Source: Paenibacillus sp. FJAT-26967
GTDB lineage: Bacteria; Bacillota; Bacilli; Paenibacillales; NBRC-103111
DNA: 64,000 bases
Direction of reading: 5' to 3'
Assembly: GCF_001541095.1 (NCBI RefSeq)
Contig: NZ_LMXH01000006.1
Span: forward strand, 228,128 to 292,127
Shown: piece after piece, positions 49,964 through 60,217 of the stretch
How positions within the stretch are numbered: position 1 is the first letter of the stretch
Layout: the number at the start of each line of letters is the position of its first letter
Position numbers and translations under genes: made by a program
Notes under the pieces: generated by a model
The model's database searches: none
What the model saw: only the letters and a program-made list of their open reading frames with translations
What the model was told of the DNA's origin: nothing

Positions 49964-51169
49964 CTATACAAAGGGGATAACGTCTGTGTACAAGACGCCG
50001 TCCAGCCTGCTTCGGCCGTCCCCAAGCTTGTCGATATGGCCCGCATCCCATGATGTATGGTCGGGAATAAGGCGAGTTATAATTTGATTCCCTGATTCTG
50101 CCCGCAGTGTCTGAGCATGGTGGAGGGCATCACGCCGATGTTCCGCCGTATATACGATGAGCACCCGGCTTGGCTGATACACATCTTTGGTCCCGGCAGC
50201 TTCCAGTATCCGGTTCGTCTTAAGCGCAAAGCCTGTAGCCGGAGCCGGACGCCCGAACTGCGCCAGCAGATTGTCATAACGCCCTCCGCTGCACAGCGGA
50301 AATCCGAGATCGGCTGCATAACCCTCGAATGTAAGACCGGTGTAGTAAGAGAAGTTACCGATCATTGTTAAATCGATCAAGACATGCTCGCTAACTCCAT
50401 AATCTTCAAGCACGTTCCATACCTTGCACAGATGGTCAATGGCTGTCTGTGCCGTAGGATCTGCGGTTACTGCTAGCGCCTGCTCGCAAATATCCTTGCC
50501 TCCACGCAGCCTGAGAATGCTCTCCAGCTCTTGGCGGCGGGATTCATCGATATCAAGCTGGCGGATTGCATTGCGATAACCCACATAATCTCTGCCCAGG
50601 AGGAAGCTCTTAAGCTCTACCTGTGCATCCGGGCAATCCTTCAAAGCTTCCTCGAACAATCCGTGCAGAAAGCCTACATGTCCCAGTGCAAACTTAAATG
50701 TTTGAACACCCGCCGCCTGCAGACAGGCAATCGCCAGTGCAACGACCTCCGCATCCGCTTCGGCGGAGGCGTCCCCGACAAGTTCAACGCCCGTCTGAAT
50801 GAATTCCGAGTCACGGCCCGCTTCTTCTTCCATAGCGCGGAAGACATTGCCGTGATAACACAGCCTTACAGGCAGCCGCTCTTCCCGGAGCAGCGATGCA
50901 ACCACTCGCGCAATAGGCGCCGTCATATCGGATCGCAGGACAAGTGTCTTGCCGTTACGATCCAGGAGTTTAAACTGTTTACGGTCTTCGATAGAGCTTG
51001 CTACGCCGACCGTGTCGTAAAATTCCAGCGTAGGCGTAACAATTTGATTGTAGCCCCACCGCTCCATACATTCGAGCACGTTAAATTCGACCTGACGGAA
51101 TCTTGCTACAGATTCCGGGAGCAGATCCTTAAAGCCAGTAGGCTTCTCAAATACTTTCGGTTTAGACAT
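49964..51169 (-). CDS. hisZ: ATP phosphoribosyltransferase regulatory subunit
   Basis: 401 residues, resembling the catalytic core of histidyl-tRNA synthetase: FEKPTGFKDLLPESVARFRQ, TPTLEFYDTVGVASSIEDRK, VLRSDMTAPIARVVASLLRE, GLTFEGYAADLGFPLCSGGR. It lacks an anticodon-binding domain. It forms the HisGZ complex and gives histidine feedback. First gene of the his operon. GGAGGGACAG precedes the ATG; I found no T-box upstream. Confidence 0.97.
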   Translation of the reverse strand: MSKPKVFEKPTGFKDLLPESVARFRQVEFNVLECMERWGYNQIVTPTLEFYDTVGVASSIEDRKQFKLLDRNGKTLVLRSDMTAPIARVVASLLREERLPVRLCYHGNVFRAMEEEAGRDSEFIQTGVELVGDASAEADAEVVALAIACLQAAGVQTFKFALGHVGFLHGLFEEALKDCPDAQVELKSFLLGRDYVGYRNAIRQLDIDESRRQELESILRLRGGKDICEQALAVTADPTAQTAIDHLCKVWNVLEDYGVSEHVLIDLTMIGNFSYYTGLTFEGYAADLGFPLCSGGRYDNLLAQFGRPAPATGFALKTNRILEAAGTKDVYQPSRVLIVYTAEHRRDALHHAQTLRAESGNQIITRLIPDHTSWDAGHIDKLGDGRSRLDGVLYTDVIPFV

Positions 51170-51406
51170 AACTGTCCCTCCTGCTACCGGTGCACTTCTA
51201 TTTTTTACCGCACTTTAGTGCGCTACCATACTACCAAATTGAAGTTATTTCGTAAGTTTATCACGGAATATTAGGTCCGTCAATTTCCTTCGTTTCTTTA
51301 TCCCCGTCTATTTTAACTAGCCGCCCTCCGCCTTGATTGAAAGGGCCTATTTTCATGTGCCTTATTATTAATTCGTCCTAAATACATATTGTCCTCTCCC
51401 CACAAC
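51170..51406. other. his operon upstream region
   Basis: The leader of hisZ. No T-box sequence (AGGGTGGAACCGCG) or his leader peptide was recognised, and no gene is seen. Confidence 0.5.
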
Positions 51407-51446
51407 AAAAAAGCAGTTCGTCCTCCCCCCAGAAGACAAACTGCTT
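51407..51446 (-). terminator. Terminator of the hprK-lgt-ppaX-yvoF cluster
   Basis: AAGCAGTTTGTC and GACGAACTGCTTTTTTG on the minus strand (one mismatch) around a GC-rich loop, 32 nt past the yvoF stop. Confidence 0.85.
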
Positions 51447-51478
51447 GTATAAGACCTGATTTCCTTCCACTTCTCACG

Positions 51479-52015
51479 TCATTGATCCGTTAAAGGATCA
51501 GACACATCCGCCGTTCCCGCTAACCCGTCTGAAGCATTGCTCCTTATGACCCGCATCGGATTGCCCGCAACGAAAGTATGCGGAGGAACGTCCTTATGCA
51601 CGACCGAGCCGGCACCGATAACCGCATAATCGCCGATCGTTACACCCGGCAGAATCGTTGTATTGGCTCCGACCATCACATGGGAACCGATATTCACCTC
51701 GCCCAGACGGTATTCGCGAATCAGGTATTCGTGAGCCAGGATCGTGGTGTTATACCCAATAATGGTATTAGACCCGATTTTAATTTTCTCAGGGAAAAAT
51801 ACATCCACCATTACCATCAGGGCAAACGCCGTATGGTCCCCTACCTGCATACCAAGCATACGCCGGTATATCCAATTCTTTACGGGAAGTGAAGGGCAGT
51901 AGCGGCTAATTTGTATCCATGCAAAATTTTTGACAGCTTTCCACTTACTGACTGTCCGGTAAATCTGCCATAGGGCATTCGGCCCTTCGACGGGATATTT
52001 CTCAGTCTTTCTCAA
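51479..52015 (-). CDS. yvoF: Left-handed beta-helix acyltransferase (YvoF-like)
   Basis: 178 residues from a TTG at 52015 that overlaps the ppaX stop (TTGA) and has GGAGGAG upstream, a sign of translational coupling. Hexapeptide repeats: [60 protein letters not shown] then [12 protein letters not shown], the pattern of CysE/LacA/maltose-type O-acetyltransferases. Position between ppaX and hisZ matches Bacillus yvoF. The acceptor is unknown; a wall or lipid glycan is possible. Confidence 0.9.
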   Translation of the reverse strand: MRKTEKYPVEGPNALWQIYRTVSKWKAVKNFAWIQISRYCPSLPVKNWIYRRMLGMQVGDHTAFALMVMVDVFFPEKIKIGSNTIIGYNTTILAHEYLIREYRLGEVNIGSHVMVGANTTILPGVTIGDYAVIGAGSVVHKDVPPHTFVAGNPMRVIRSNASDGLAGTADVSDPLTDQ

Positions 52016-52665
52016 GAGCTCTCCTCCGGAATGCCGAACAGTGTGTATAGATCTCTCATGTCTCCGATAATATGTTCAGGCGAATATTGCTTCAGATATT
52101 CTTCGCCCTTCAATGACCAACTGACGGCGACTGCATCGACTCCTGCAGCTTGGGCTGCTTCAATATCATAGTGACTGTCGCCTACCATGATAGCTTGCAC
52201 CGGCTCAGACTCCAGCTCCTGCAGAGCCTTAAGTATCCCTTCAGGATCCGGCTTCGGCTGCACGACATCTTCCACGGTCACGATACTGTGTATGTAAGGC
52301 AGCAGCTCACACAATTCAAGACCGAGCATGGTCGTCTTGCGTATTTTGCTCGTGACAACTCCGATTCGGACGCCATAAGCATGCAGCCGGGCAAGTACCT
52401 CTTTTACATGTGGAAATGGCCGGACTAACTCATCGTGATGCTCCAGATTATACGTCCTATACATGAGCAAAAGATCGTTCACTTCATCCAGACCGCTGAA
52501 AAACTGAAGCTGATCAACCAGCGGACGACCCATGTGCGGGATAATATGCTCCCTTGAAAAAGGGCCTGGGGCCCTCCCTTCCAGCGCATGCAGGAATGAA
52601 CGGATAATCAGCTCATTGGTATCAAGTATCGTACCATCCAAATCAAACAATACCGTATGCTTCAT
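52012..52665 (-). CDS. ppaX: Pyrophosphatase PpaX (HAD family)
   Basis: 217 residues. HAD motif [21 protein letters not shown], motif [14 protein letters not shown], and motif [18 protein letters not shown] with [16 protein letters not shown]. In Bacillus PpaX hydrolyses pyrophosphate released when HPr kinase/phosphorylase dephosphorylates P-Ser-HPr. The association with hprK and lgt here supports that role. It overlaps the following acyltransferase gene. Confidence 0.95.
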   Translation of the reverse strand: MKHTVLFDLDGTILDTNELIIRSFLHALEGRAPGPFSREHIIPHMGRPLVDQLQFFSGLDEVNDLLLMYRTYNLEHHDELVRPFPHVKEVLARLHAYGVRIGVVTSKIRKTTMLGLELCELLPYIHSIVTVEDVVQPKPDPEGILKALQELESEPVQAIMVGDSHYDIEAAQAAGVDAVAVSWSLKGEEYLKQYSPEHIIGDMRDLYTLFGIPEESS

Positions 52666-52769
52666 GTTGTACTCCTTAGAATAGGCTCACTACCTGCACG
52701 ATAGGCTCCGAATAACAGGACTTCTGTACATCTTTGCACCTTGCAGCACGCTTGATCGTTCCATCTTTA

Positions 52770-53702
52770 TTATTTTCCGCTGTTTGCAGACACCGGTTTG
52801 ATTGCTTTTCTTTCGATCGGATCGCTGTACTTAGGCAGCCCAGGCACAATCTTACGGCGCACGACAATAATGACGATAGCCGCAAATATAATGAGGAGGG
52901 CAAGCAGTTGGGAAATCCGAATGTTCCCCCCATAAGTCATCGCGCCGGCTTCACCGAATAGCAGAGACATCGGGGACCACAGGCTGTTCATCAAGGATGC
53001 GAGCCATTCTGGGCCCGTGAAATCCAAGCTGTCCGTGCGAAGGCCTTCGATATAGAAGCGGCCCAGCGAATACCAGATAAAATAGCTCATGAACAATTCG
53101 CCTGCACGAAGGAACGGTCTGCGGCGAAGCCAGAACAGGAGCAGCAGGCCTGCCAGATTCCACAGTGATTCGTATAAGAATGTCGGGTGGTAGAACGTTC
53201 CCTGAATATTCATCTGATTCACGATCCAGTCCGGCAGATGGAGCGTCCCGCGCAGGAATGATTCCTGAACCGGACCGCCGTGGGCTTCCTGGTTGATGAA
53301 ATTACCCCAGCGGCCGATCATTTGGCCCACAATCAAGCCCGGAGCGCAAATATCCGCAATTCGCCAGAAGGATACGCCTTTACGCCGGACATAGAAGAGT
53401 GCGCCGATAATAGCGCCGATAAGCGCACCATAGATCGCGATTCCGCCCTCCCAGATTTTAAAAACATCAACAAAATTGTTCTTATAGTTCTCCCATTGAA
53501 AAGCTACATAATAAATGCGCGCCGCGATAATAGCCGATGGAACCCCGATCAGAAGCAGATCCATGAAAAAATCGGGTTCCATATTGAATCGTTTACCCTC
53601 GCGGATGGCGAGAAGCAGGCCCACAAGCGCAGCGGTGCCGAGTATAATTCCGTACCAGTGCACACTGATAGGTCCCAGTGAAAAAGCGATTGGATTAATC
53701 AT
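52770..53702 (-). CDS. lgt: Phosphatidylglycerol-prolipoprotein diacylglyceryl transferase
   Basis: 310 residues, seven hydrophobic segments. Signature region IGRWGNFINQEAHGGPVQES, with YHPTFLYESLWNL and the conserved SLGRFYIEGLRTDSL. N-terminus MINPIAFSLGPISVHWYGII. AGGAGGAATAC precedes the ATG. It attaches diacylglyceryl to the lipobox Cys of lipoproteins, such as the sugar-binding protein at the left edge. 59 nt after hprK. Confidence 0.98.
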   Translation of the reverse strand: MINPIAFSLGPISVHWYGIILGTAALVGLLLAIREGKRFNMEPDFFMDLLLIGVPSAIIAARIYYVAFQWENYKNNFVDVFKIWEGGIAIYGALIGAIIGALFYVRRKGVSFWRIADICAPGLIVGQMIGRWGNFINQEAHGGPVQESFLRGTLHLPDWIVNQMNIQGTFYHPTFLYESLWNLAGLLLLFWLRRRPFLRAGELFMSYFIWYSLGRFYIEGLRTDSLDFTGPEWLASLMNSLWSPMSLLFGEAGAMTYGGNIRISQLLALLIIFAAIVIIVVRRKIVPGLPKYSDPIERKAIKPVSANSGK

Positions 53703-53761
53703 CTACGGTTGTATTCCTCCTATACCTTTCCTAAATAAAACAGACTCTATCCCTGCCGGTC

Positions 53762-54703
53762 TTAGTCCAGATCATCCAGATCTTCTGCCAGCGTCTCCGT
53801 CAATTTGTTTGTAAACTGAAGCGCCGCATTGAATCCCATCCGCTTCAACCGGTAGTTCATCGCCGCCACTTCCACGATTACAGCCAAGTTTCTGCCCGGG
53901 CGTACCGGAATCGTAATAAGCGGAACGTCCGTTTCGATAATACGTGTTGTCTCTTCATCCAATCCAAGGCGGTCATACTGTTTATCCTGCTGCCAAGTCT
54001 CCAGCCGTGTTACCACCGAGATCTTCTTCACATTACGTACTGCGCCTGCCCCGAAAAGTGTCATCACGTTAATTATGCCTACGCCTCTAATTTCAAGCAA
54101 ATGACGGATCAGATCCGGTGCGTTCCCGTATAAAATGTTATCCGCCGTTTGCCGGATTTCTACCGCGTCGTCCGCAACAAGGCGGTGACCGCGCTTAACG
54201 AGCTCAAGAGCCGTCTCACTTTTACCGATGCCGCTGCCGCCTGTAATCAGCATTCCGACTCCGTATACATCGACAAGGACACCATGAATGGTAGTCGAAG
54301 GAGCCAGCTTATTCTCAAGAAAATTCGTTATACGGCTTGCTAGAATGGTTGTAGCTACCTGACTGCGCAGAACCGGAAGCTGATGCTTCTTCGCTTCTTC
54401 CACTAGCTCTGCCGGAATATCCAGTCCACGGGTTACGATAATGCAGGGAGTTTCTTCACTGGCACAGAGCTGCTGGGCCCGGTGAAGCCGGACTGTCTCA
54501 TCCAGCGTTTCAAAGAAGGACATCTCTGTCCGGCCAAGCAGTTGAACCCGCTCCTGCGGATGGTAATTAAAATACCCTGCCATTTCTAGACCTGGGCGGT
54601 ACAGATCATCTACAGGTATGGTCCGTTTCAGACCTTCCTCCCCGCAAATGACCTCCAGGTTGAACTGTTCAACCAGTTCTAAAACTCTCACTTTTTTGCC
54701 CAT
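53762..54703 (-). CDS. hprK: HPr kinase/phosphorylase
   Basis: 313 residues. N-terminal domain to about 130, then Walker [34 protein letters not shown], and the family signature [20 protein letters not shown]. It phosphorylates or dephosphorylates Ser46 of HPr and Crh, controlling CcpA-dependent catabolite repression. The Crh-like protein at 35481 and PpaX at 52012 are its likely partners. First gene of the hprK-lgt-ppaX-yvoF run. Confidence 0.98.
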   Translation of the reverse strand: MGKKVRVLELVEQFNLEVICGEEGLKRTIPVDDLYRPGLEMAGYFNYHPQERVQLLGRTEMSFFETLDETVRLHRAQQLCASEETPCIIVTRGLDIPAELVEEAKKHQLPVLRSQVATTILASRITNFLENKLAPSTTIHGVLVDVYGVGMLITGGSGIGKSETALELVKRGHRLVADDAVEIRQTADNILYGNAPDLIRHLLEIRGVGIINVMTLFGAGAVRNVKKISVVTRLETWQQDKQYDRLGLDEETTRIIETDVPLITIPVRPGRNLAVIVEVAAMNYRLKRMGFNAALQFTNKLTETLAEDLDDLD

Positions 54704-54804
54704 GGTTCATTCCCCTTTGTTTTCCCATTGCTTCCATCGTAATTCAACTGCCGGGTCAAAATCAACCTGCTCCGCTCATTCCTCCTGCAACTTGTTGAAA
54801 ATAA

Positions 54805-54836
54805 TAAAAAAGCCAGTCGCAATGGACTGGCCTTTA
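54805..54836 (-). terminator. Terminator of the sugar ABC ATPase gene
   Basis: GCCAGTC and GACTGGC arms followed by TTTTTTATT on the minus strand, 11 nt past the stop at 54847. Confidence 0.88.
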
Positions 54837-54846
54837 TAAGACATTC

Positions 54847-55971
54847 TTATCCGTTAAGCAGGATGGAATGTGTGCTTTCTTTGTCGAAGAAATGAACTTT
54901 GTTCATATCCAGAGCAAGTTTAACGTTAGTGCCGTCTTTCAGACCGGAACGTCCGTCAACACGGGCAACTACTGTACCTTCACCGATACCGGCAAGGTGA
55001 ACTTGCAGTTCGTGACCGAGGTTCTCGGATACTTCGATCAAAGCATTTACAACCGTGTTGGAAGATGCTTCGAGGAATACAGGCTCATCATGGATATCTT
55101 CTGGACGAATACCCAGAACAACATCTTTGCCTGCATAGCCTTTGTCGCGAAGTACTTGAGCTTTACCTTGCGGAATCACAACGTCAACGCCTTTAGCTTT
55201 GAAGTGCAGGGAGCCGCCTTCGTCTTTCAGCGAGCCGCTGACAAAGTTCATGGAAGGGGATCCGATAAATCCAGCAACGAACATGTTAACTGGGAAGTTG
55301 TAGATCTCTTCCGGTGAAGCTGCTTGCTGAATGATGCCTTTGTCCATAACGACAATCCGGCTTCCCATTGTCATTGCTTCTGTTTGGTCATGTGTTACGT
55401 AAATGATCGTAACGCCAAGACGCTTGTGAAGCTTGGAGATTTCAGCACGCATTTGTACACGAAGTTTAGCATCCAAGTTGGAAAGCGGCTCATCCATCAA
55501 GAACACTTGCGGTTCACGGACGATTGCGCGGCCCAGGGCAACACGCTGACGCTGACCACCGGAGAGAGCCTTCGGTTTACGGTCAAGAAGGTGTTCAATA
55601 TCGAGAATTTTAGCCGCTTCACGCACGCGTGCGTCGATATCGGCTTTTTTGAATTTACGTAGTTTAAGACCGAATGCCATGTTCTGGTATACGTTCATGT
55701 GCGGGTACAGGGCGTAAGACTGGAACACCATCGCGATGTCGCGGTCTTTCGGTGCTACGTCATTCACAAGTCGGTCGCCGATGTACAGTTCGCCTTCGGA
55801 GATTTCTTCAAGACCGGCAATCATCCGCAGTGTTGTGGATTTACCGCAACCGGATGCTCCTACTAATACTAGAAACTCTTTATCTTGAATATCAAGATGG
55901 AAATCCTTAACGGTTGCTTCATTGTTGCCTGGGTACCTCTTTACGATATGGTTAAGACGAACGCCTGCCAT
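54847..55971 (-). CDS. ugpC: Sugar ABC transporter ATP-binding protein (MsmX/UgpC type)
   Basis: 374 residues. Walker [22 protein letters not shown]-loop [20 protein letters not shown], signature [16 protein letters not shown], Walker [18 protein letters not shown]-loop [12 protein letters not shown], and a C-terminal TOBE-like domain with [11 protein letters not shown]. It stands alone without permease or binding-protein genes. In Bacillus MsmX energises several CUT1 oligosaccharide importers, so it could serve the transporter at the left edge. The exact symbol is uncertain. Confidence 0.92.
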   Translation of the reverse strand: MAGVRLNHIVKRYPGNNEATVKDFHLDIQDKEFLVLVGASGCGKSTTLRMIAGLEEISEGELYIGDRLVNDVAPKDRDIAMVFQSYALYPHMNVYQNMAFGLKLRKFKKADIDARVREAAKILDIEHLLDRKPKALSGGQRQRVALGRAIVREPQVFLMDEPLSNLDAKLRVQMRAEISKLHKRLGVTIIYVTHDQTEAMTMGSRIVVMDKGIIQQAASPEEIYNFPVNMFVAGFIGSPSMNFVSGSLKDEGGSLHFKAKGVDVVIPQGKAQVLRDKGYAGKDVVLGIRPEDIHDEPVFLEASSNTVVNALIEVSENLGHELQVHLAGIGEGTVVARVDGRSGLKDGTNVKLALDMNKVHFFDKESTHSILLNG

Positions 55972-56062
55972 AGTTCATTCCCCCTGGTTCTTGAATTCAT
56001 TGTATAGGTTCATCTTAGCCTAAATACCCGGAGATTGACTATGCACAATCTTCACAAAAAAC

Positions 56063-57163
56063 TCACTTTCTTTTTGTTACTTTGTACAATACGATAGCAA
56101 GCTTAACCAGAACCGCATCATGAAACGTCCTTACATCAAGACCGGTTTCGTTCTTGAACTTATCCAGACGGTACAAAAGTGTATTCCGGTGGATATACAA
56201 TTTCTTTGCCGTTTCACTGACATTGCAATCCAGAGCGAAGAAATGCTCCAGCGTAGACTGCGTCTCCGAATCCAGGGCATAATCCTTTAGCACCTGCTCC
56301 AGGAATTGGTTCTTCTCCAGCTCAGGAATTTGGTGAAGGAGCTTCTCCATCTGCAGGTGCCACGGCATATGAATATTGCTGGCCATGTTATATAGGCGGC
56401 CCAGCATTATCGTACCGCGCAGCGATACCATCGAGCTGAGAAGCGACTGTGCAGGCTGAATCGGATAGTGGACGCCCAGATGGCTTTCACCTACCCATTC
56501 ACTCGCCAGCATTTCATGCAGACCGGAAGCAAGGGCATCCAGCATCTGCTCCGTGCTTTCCTCCTGGACATCCAGCCTGTCCTCTTGGCTGACATTCAGT
56601 AGATTATCCGGAGCGAGAATCAGCCACTCTTTCTCAAGAAGAGGAACCAGGATGATTTCGGTATCAAAAAATGTCTCCAATAACTTCTTTAATTCCCGGT
56701 AGGATACACGGATATTAGGGGAATAATCCCCATATAGAAGAAAGGGAATTTTATTGGAGTACAGGGACGCCTGAGATGCAATGGAATCCGGCATTTCTAC
56801 GTTGCCTTCCGAATCCGCATGCTCCAGGAGCCAGCTCCGAACCGCAGCGAGCTTCTTCTCTTCCTCCAGAAAAAGCATGTTCCGCTGTTTCTTCTCCGGC
56901 TGAGATGATTCGATAATCCATTCGATGAGACTTCGTTCATTGCCATGAAGCTTCTCCTCCGGGATGGAGATAGCCTGAATCTGCTGATCATCCTTCTGAA
57001 GAAGGAAATACACATCCTTATCGATCAGAAAGCTTCCTTTATCTTTAGGCGGCTTTTCGCCGCTTTGCGTCATACGTTCCCACTCTGCCGGTTTTTTTGT
57101 AACCAGCCGGACCGGACTTTTGCCGATCGACTCCAATTGTTTCTTCAGCCTTTCCCAATCCAT
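56063..57163 (-). CDS. PucR/CdaR-type transcriptional regulator
   Basis: 366 residues. The C-terminal helix-turn-helix (PF13556 type, about 305-366) reads TLEHFFALDCNVSETAKKLY, IHRNTLLYRLDKFKNETGLD and DVRTFHDAVLVKLA. The N-terminal 300 residues are unusual and hydrophilic, with weak GGDEF-like features at most. The gene is directly upstream of the sugar ABC ATPase gene on the same strand (91 nt), so it may control it; the ligand is unknown. Confidence 0.85.
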   Translation of the reverse strand: MDWERLKKQLESIGKSPVRLVTKKPAEWERMTQSGEKPPKDKGSFLIDKDVYFLLQKDDQQIQAISIPEEKLHGNERSLIEWIIESSQPEKKQRNMLFLEEEKKLAAVRSWLLEHADSEGNVEMPDSIASQASLYSNKIPFLLYGDYSPNIRVSYRELKKLLETFFDTEIILVPLLEKEWLILAPDNLLNVSQEDRLDVQEESTEQMLDALASGLHEMLASEWVGESHLGVHYPIQPAQSLLSSMVSLRGTIMLGRLYNMASNIHMPWHLQMEKLLHQIPELEKNQFLEQVLKDYALDSETQSTLEHFFALDCNVSETAKKLYIHRNTLLYRLDKFKNETGLDVRTFHDAVLVKLAIVLYKVTKRK

Positions 57164-57379
57164 CTGAGTTAGCTCCCTCTGTGTAATATCGAAGCTGCTG
57201 CGTTGCTTCCTATTATTGTAACACAGGTAAGAAAGCGATTCACTTCATGGGAACGAAGACAGCATCCCTCTGTTCCCTTTCATCCAAACAAACTTATTCC
57301 TTATATACCAAGAAAAAAGCCTTTCATCGGATATCCGAATCCAGGCCAGGCTGCACCAGCGATTGCCATGAAGAAAGTC

Positions 57380-58327
57380 TCAAATCCCCATCAGAACGAC
57401 AATAATAGACAGCAATGAGAACAGTGCACCGATGAGGTAAAGAAACGAGACCGTCTGAGTCTGTGAAAGTCCCCATTTCATCAAACTGTGGTGGGTATGA
57501 AGTTTATCCGCATGATGGAGTCCATTTCCTTTAAGGAGTCTTCTTGTAAAAACAATGACGGTATCCATAATCGGGACGCCCAATGCCAGAACTGGAACCA
57601 GAATGGAAACGAAAGTCGCACTTTTAAAAGCGCCATCAATCGCAACGACTGCAATGGTGTATCCCAGAAAGATAGCGCCTGCATCTCCCATGAAAATTTT
57701 AGCGGGATAGAAGTTAAAGGCAAGAAATGCAAGACCCGCTCCGACCAGGATTGCAGCCAGCATGGCGGAATCCTCCTGCCTTTTGACCAGTGCCGCAACA
57801 AGCAGAGCTATAGAGGCAATCGTAACAATCCCCGAGGCCAAACCATCTACCCCGTCAATAAAATTAATCATGTTCGTAATTCCAAAAACCCACGCCATCG
57901 TAGCCAGCCAGACAAGCCAGACCGGAAAAAAAACCATTCCCGTGAATTGTAAATTGGAAACACCGATGATTTCGATCCCAAACCATAGGGGAACTGTCGA
58001 AACGCCGATATAGATCAATAACCGCGGCCACACCGGGAAATCTTTGCCCCTGGTCTTAAACCAATCATCGGTCAAGCCTGTTAGCATTAGAATCGTGCCC
58101 CCGATGAGAACCGCTTTCGTAAGGTCGCTGTTTCTGCTGAACAACAAAATCGAACCCGCGCAGGCGATATAAATAGCAACTCCACCCAGCAGCGGAATAG
58201 GAGCACTATGTATTTTCCGATTGTTAGGACGATCTACAAATCCCGTGGCTAGCGCAAACTTTCTCAAGATGGGAACCAGCAGCATGACGACTGCGAAGCT
58301 GATCAATAAAGAAATAAAATATTGCAA
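57380..58327 (-). CDS. tagO: Undecaprenyl-phosphate N-acetylhexosamine-1-phosphate transferase (TagO/WecA/MraY-like)
   Basis: 315 residues from a TTG at 58327 with AGGGGGT upstream; longer starts at 58348 and 58432 would add a hydrophilic N-terminus. About ten membrane helices. Motifs: PNNRKIHSAPIPLLGGVAIY, GLTDDW (first Asp pair), NMINFIDGVDGLASGI (catalytic), KIFMGDAGAIFLGYT and HADKLHTHHSLMKWGL (HHxL). It transfers GlcNAc-1-phosphate to undecaprenyl phosphate, starting teichoic acid or secondary wall polymer synthesis; SLH domains bind such polymers. Confidence 0.92.
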   Translation of the reverse strand: MQYFISLLISFAVVMLLVPILRKFALATGFVDRPNNRKIHSAPIPLLGGVAIYIACAGSILLFSRNSDLTKAVLIGGTILMLTGLTDDWFKTRGKDFPVWPRLLIYIGVSTVPLWFGIEIIGVSNLQFTGMVFFPVWLVWLATMAWVFGITNMINFIDGVDGLASGIVTIASIALLVAALVKRQEDSAMLAAILVGAGLAFLAFNFYPAKIFMGDAGAIFLGYTIAVVAIDGAFKSATFVSILVPVLALGVPIMDTVIVFTRRLLKGNGLHHADKLHTHHSLMKWGLSQTQTVSFLYLIGALFSLLSIIVVLMGI

Positions 58328-58531
58328 TAGGTTACCCCCTGCCGGCATTTCACAATTACGGAGCAAGCCTCTCTCGTAAGCCGCCCTTCGCTTCTCCGCA
58401 CTGTTAGCGTCTCCTATTTGAAAATCCCCCATACTTCTTGCTCCCTGGGAATTAAGATTGTTTAATTTCCAGCCGCTAACGGTTAAACAGGCTGTTTCTG
58501 GAAAAAATAGAAGTTGGAAGGATGCGATATT

Positions 58532-59770
58532 GTGATACTCCAACTGTGCTATGGAACGGAGCAGCTTAACATCTCCTGGCCGGAGAGTCGTCTACCCCGG
58601 TTGATTGCTCCCGCGCTGCCTGATCCCCTACCGGATGAGGCGATACAAAGTGCACTTCGGGCGCCTATCGGATGCCCGCCGCTGCGGCAGCTTGCGTCCG
58701 GCAAACGTTCAGCCGTCATCCTGATCAGCGACGGCACCAGACTCAGCCCCAGCGAACGCCTTCTTCCTCCGCTGCTGGAAGAGCTAGGCGCAGCAGGCAT
58801 TCCGGATGACGCGGTCACCGTGCTGGTTGCGCTCGGAACGCACCGGCAGCAGAGCGAGAGTGAGCTGCGGCGGCTGACAGGTGACGATGTCTATGAGCGT
58901 GTCCGCGTGCTCAACCATTCCTCCAACGCGGAGGAATGCGTATTCGTCGGCACAACCTCGCTCGGAACACCGATAGAGCTGAACCGCGCAGTTGTTGAAG
59001 CGGGGATGTTGATCATCACCGGCAACATCGAACCTCACCTGCTCGTGGGGTCTTCCGGCGGTGTGAAAGCCCTGATGCCAGGTGCCGCCTCCAGGCGCTC
59101 CATAGAGCTGCACCATGCCTTATCCAAGTCTTATAAGGCCAAGCCAGGCTGCGTCGATAATCCTCTTCACCGCGATCTGGAGGAGGCGCTCCGCTTTGTG
59201 CCCGCACCGTTCCTGCTTAATACGGTGGTGGACATGGAGCGCCGGCTCCTTGGTGTATTTGCGGGAGACGTGGCCCTCGCTCACACCGCAGGAGTGAAGC
59301 TGGCCAACTCCGCCTTTCTTGTCCGGCGTTCCCGGCTCTACGATGCCGTGATTGTATCGGCAGGCGGCTATCCCAAAGACGCCCAGCTCTATCAAGCTGT
59401 CAAAACACTGACAAACGCGGCTGCTTTCGTGAAGAAGGGCGGCCGTATTCTTCTTGTTGCGCGCTGCCAAGAACTGTATGGGCATCCCAAGTTTGCCGAG
59501 GCAGTCGAAGATCATCCCGATCGTAAAAAACTGCTTCAAGAACTCGGCAAGCGATTCGTCCTCGGCGCTCACAAGCTGGAACAAATCCATACGATCCTGC
59601 AGGACAGGCAGGTGTTCCTGTACTCGGACGTACCGCCTCCCCTTATTGAGCTGATCGGCTTCAAACCTGTTGTCTCCCTGGAGGAGACAATTGCCGCCTG
59701 GGCCTCAGATACTGCTGCAGATATCGCCTTCATGCCTTATGGAGGGCTTACTTTTAGCAAAACCGAATAA
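58532..59770 (+). CDS. LarA-like nickel-dependent lactate racemase homologue (DUF2088)
   Basis: 412 residues from a GTG at 58532 with GGAAGGA 9 nt upstream; a TTG at 58514 overlaps that site. LarA motifs: VILISDGTRLSP, VALGTHRQQSESEL, ITGNIEPHLLVGSSGGVKAL followed by MPGAASR. The Lys in GGVKALMPG corresponds to the lysine that carries the pincer cofactor, and the catalytic-type His residues (THR, EPH, HHAL) are present. It racemises or epimerises a 2-hydroxyacid. No larB, larC or larE genes are near, so cofactor synthesis must come from elsewhere. The oxidoreductase set follows after 49 nt. Confidence 0.85.
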   Translation: MILQLCYGTEQLNISWPESRLPRLIAPALPDPLPDEAIQSALRAPIGCPPLRQLASGKRSAVILISDGTRLSPSERLLPPLLEELGAAGIPDDAVTVLVALGTHRQQSESELRRLTGDDVYERVRVLNHSSNAEECVFVGTTSLGTPIELNRAVVEAGMLIITGNIEPHLLVGSSGGVKALMPGAASRRSIELHHALSKSYKAKPGCVDNPLHRDLEEALRFVPAPFLLNTVVDMERRLLGVFAGDVALAHTAGVKLANSAFLVRRSRLYDAVIVSAGGYPKDAQLYQAVKTLTNAAAFVKKGGRILLVARCQELYGHPKFAEAVEDHPDRKKLLQELGKRFVLGAHKLEQIHTILQDRQVFLYSDVPPPLIELIGFKPVVSLEETIAAWASDTAADIAFMPYGGLTFSKTE

Positions 59771-59819
59771 TTCCGAGTATTACGCCACTTCGCAGCTTGT
59801 ATAAAAAGGAGACTTCTCT

Positions 59820-60212
59820 ATGGTATGGACTGATTGGACCTTAGACCGCACCCTTGTTTTATTTACTTCTGCCGCTTATCTGCTGGTCGCCGTTCAGGTG
59901 ACCATGTCGCATTATCGGCAAAACTTTCATCAGAAAATCATGCTGGCTCCTGTCATCAGTGCACCCCTCTACTTTGTAGTCGGGATAGCCCTGGTCCTTC
60001 TGAACCGCTCTTGGCTTTTCACACTTTTTCATATCTGCATGTGGCTTGGTGTTCTATCCGGTCTATACGGATTTTATTTGCATGTTAAAGGCGTCGGTAA
60101 AAGAGTCGGAGATTACGCTCCGCGCAATTTTCTGATAGGCCCTCCGGTCGTTATGCCGCTGCTCTATACGGCTATAGGTTTACTGGGGCTTATCGCCATT
60201 TACGGGAGGTAG
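59820..60212 (+). CDS. Four-helix membrane protein, probable anchor of the GMC oxidoreductase
   Basis: 130 residues with four hydrophobic segments (FTSAAYLLVAVQVTMSHYRQ, MLAPVISAPLYFVVGIALVL, SWLFTLFHICMWLGVLSGLY, VVMPLLYTAIGLLGLIAIYG). His residues fall in helix ends (SHYR, LFHIC, YLHVKG), which might bind haem. Family not named with confidence. Five nt before the gluconate-2-dehydrogenase-like gene, so probably a membrane subunit of the same enzyme. AAGGAG precedes the ATG. Confidence 0.75.
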   Translation: MVWTDWTLDRTLVLFTSAAYLLVAVQVTMSHYRQNFHQKIMLAPVISAPLYFVVGIALVLLNRSWLFTLFHICMWLGVLSGLYGFYLHVKGVGKRVGDYAPRNFLIGPPVVMPLLYTAIGLLGLIAIYGR

Positions 60213-60217
60213 CATTC

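Noticed and set aside
51170..51406. T-box riboswitch upstream of hisZ
   Set aside because: The conserved T-box sequence and specifier structure were not found on the minus strand.
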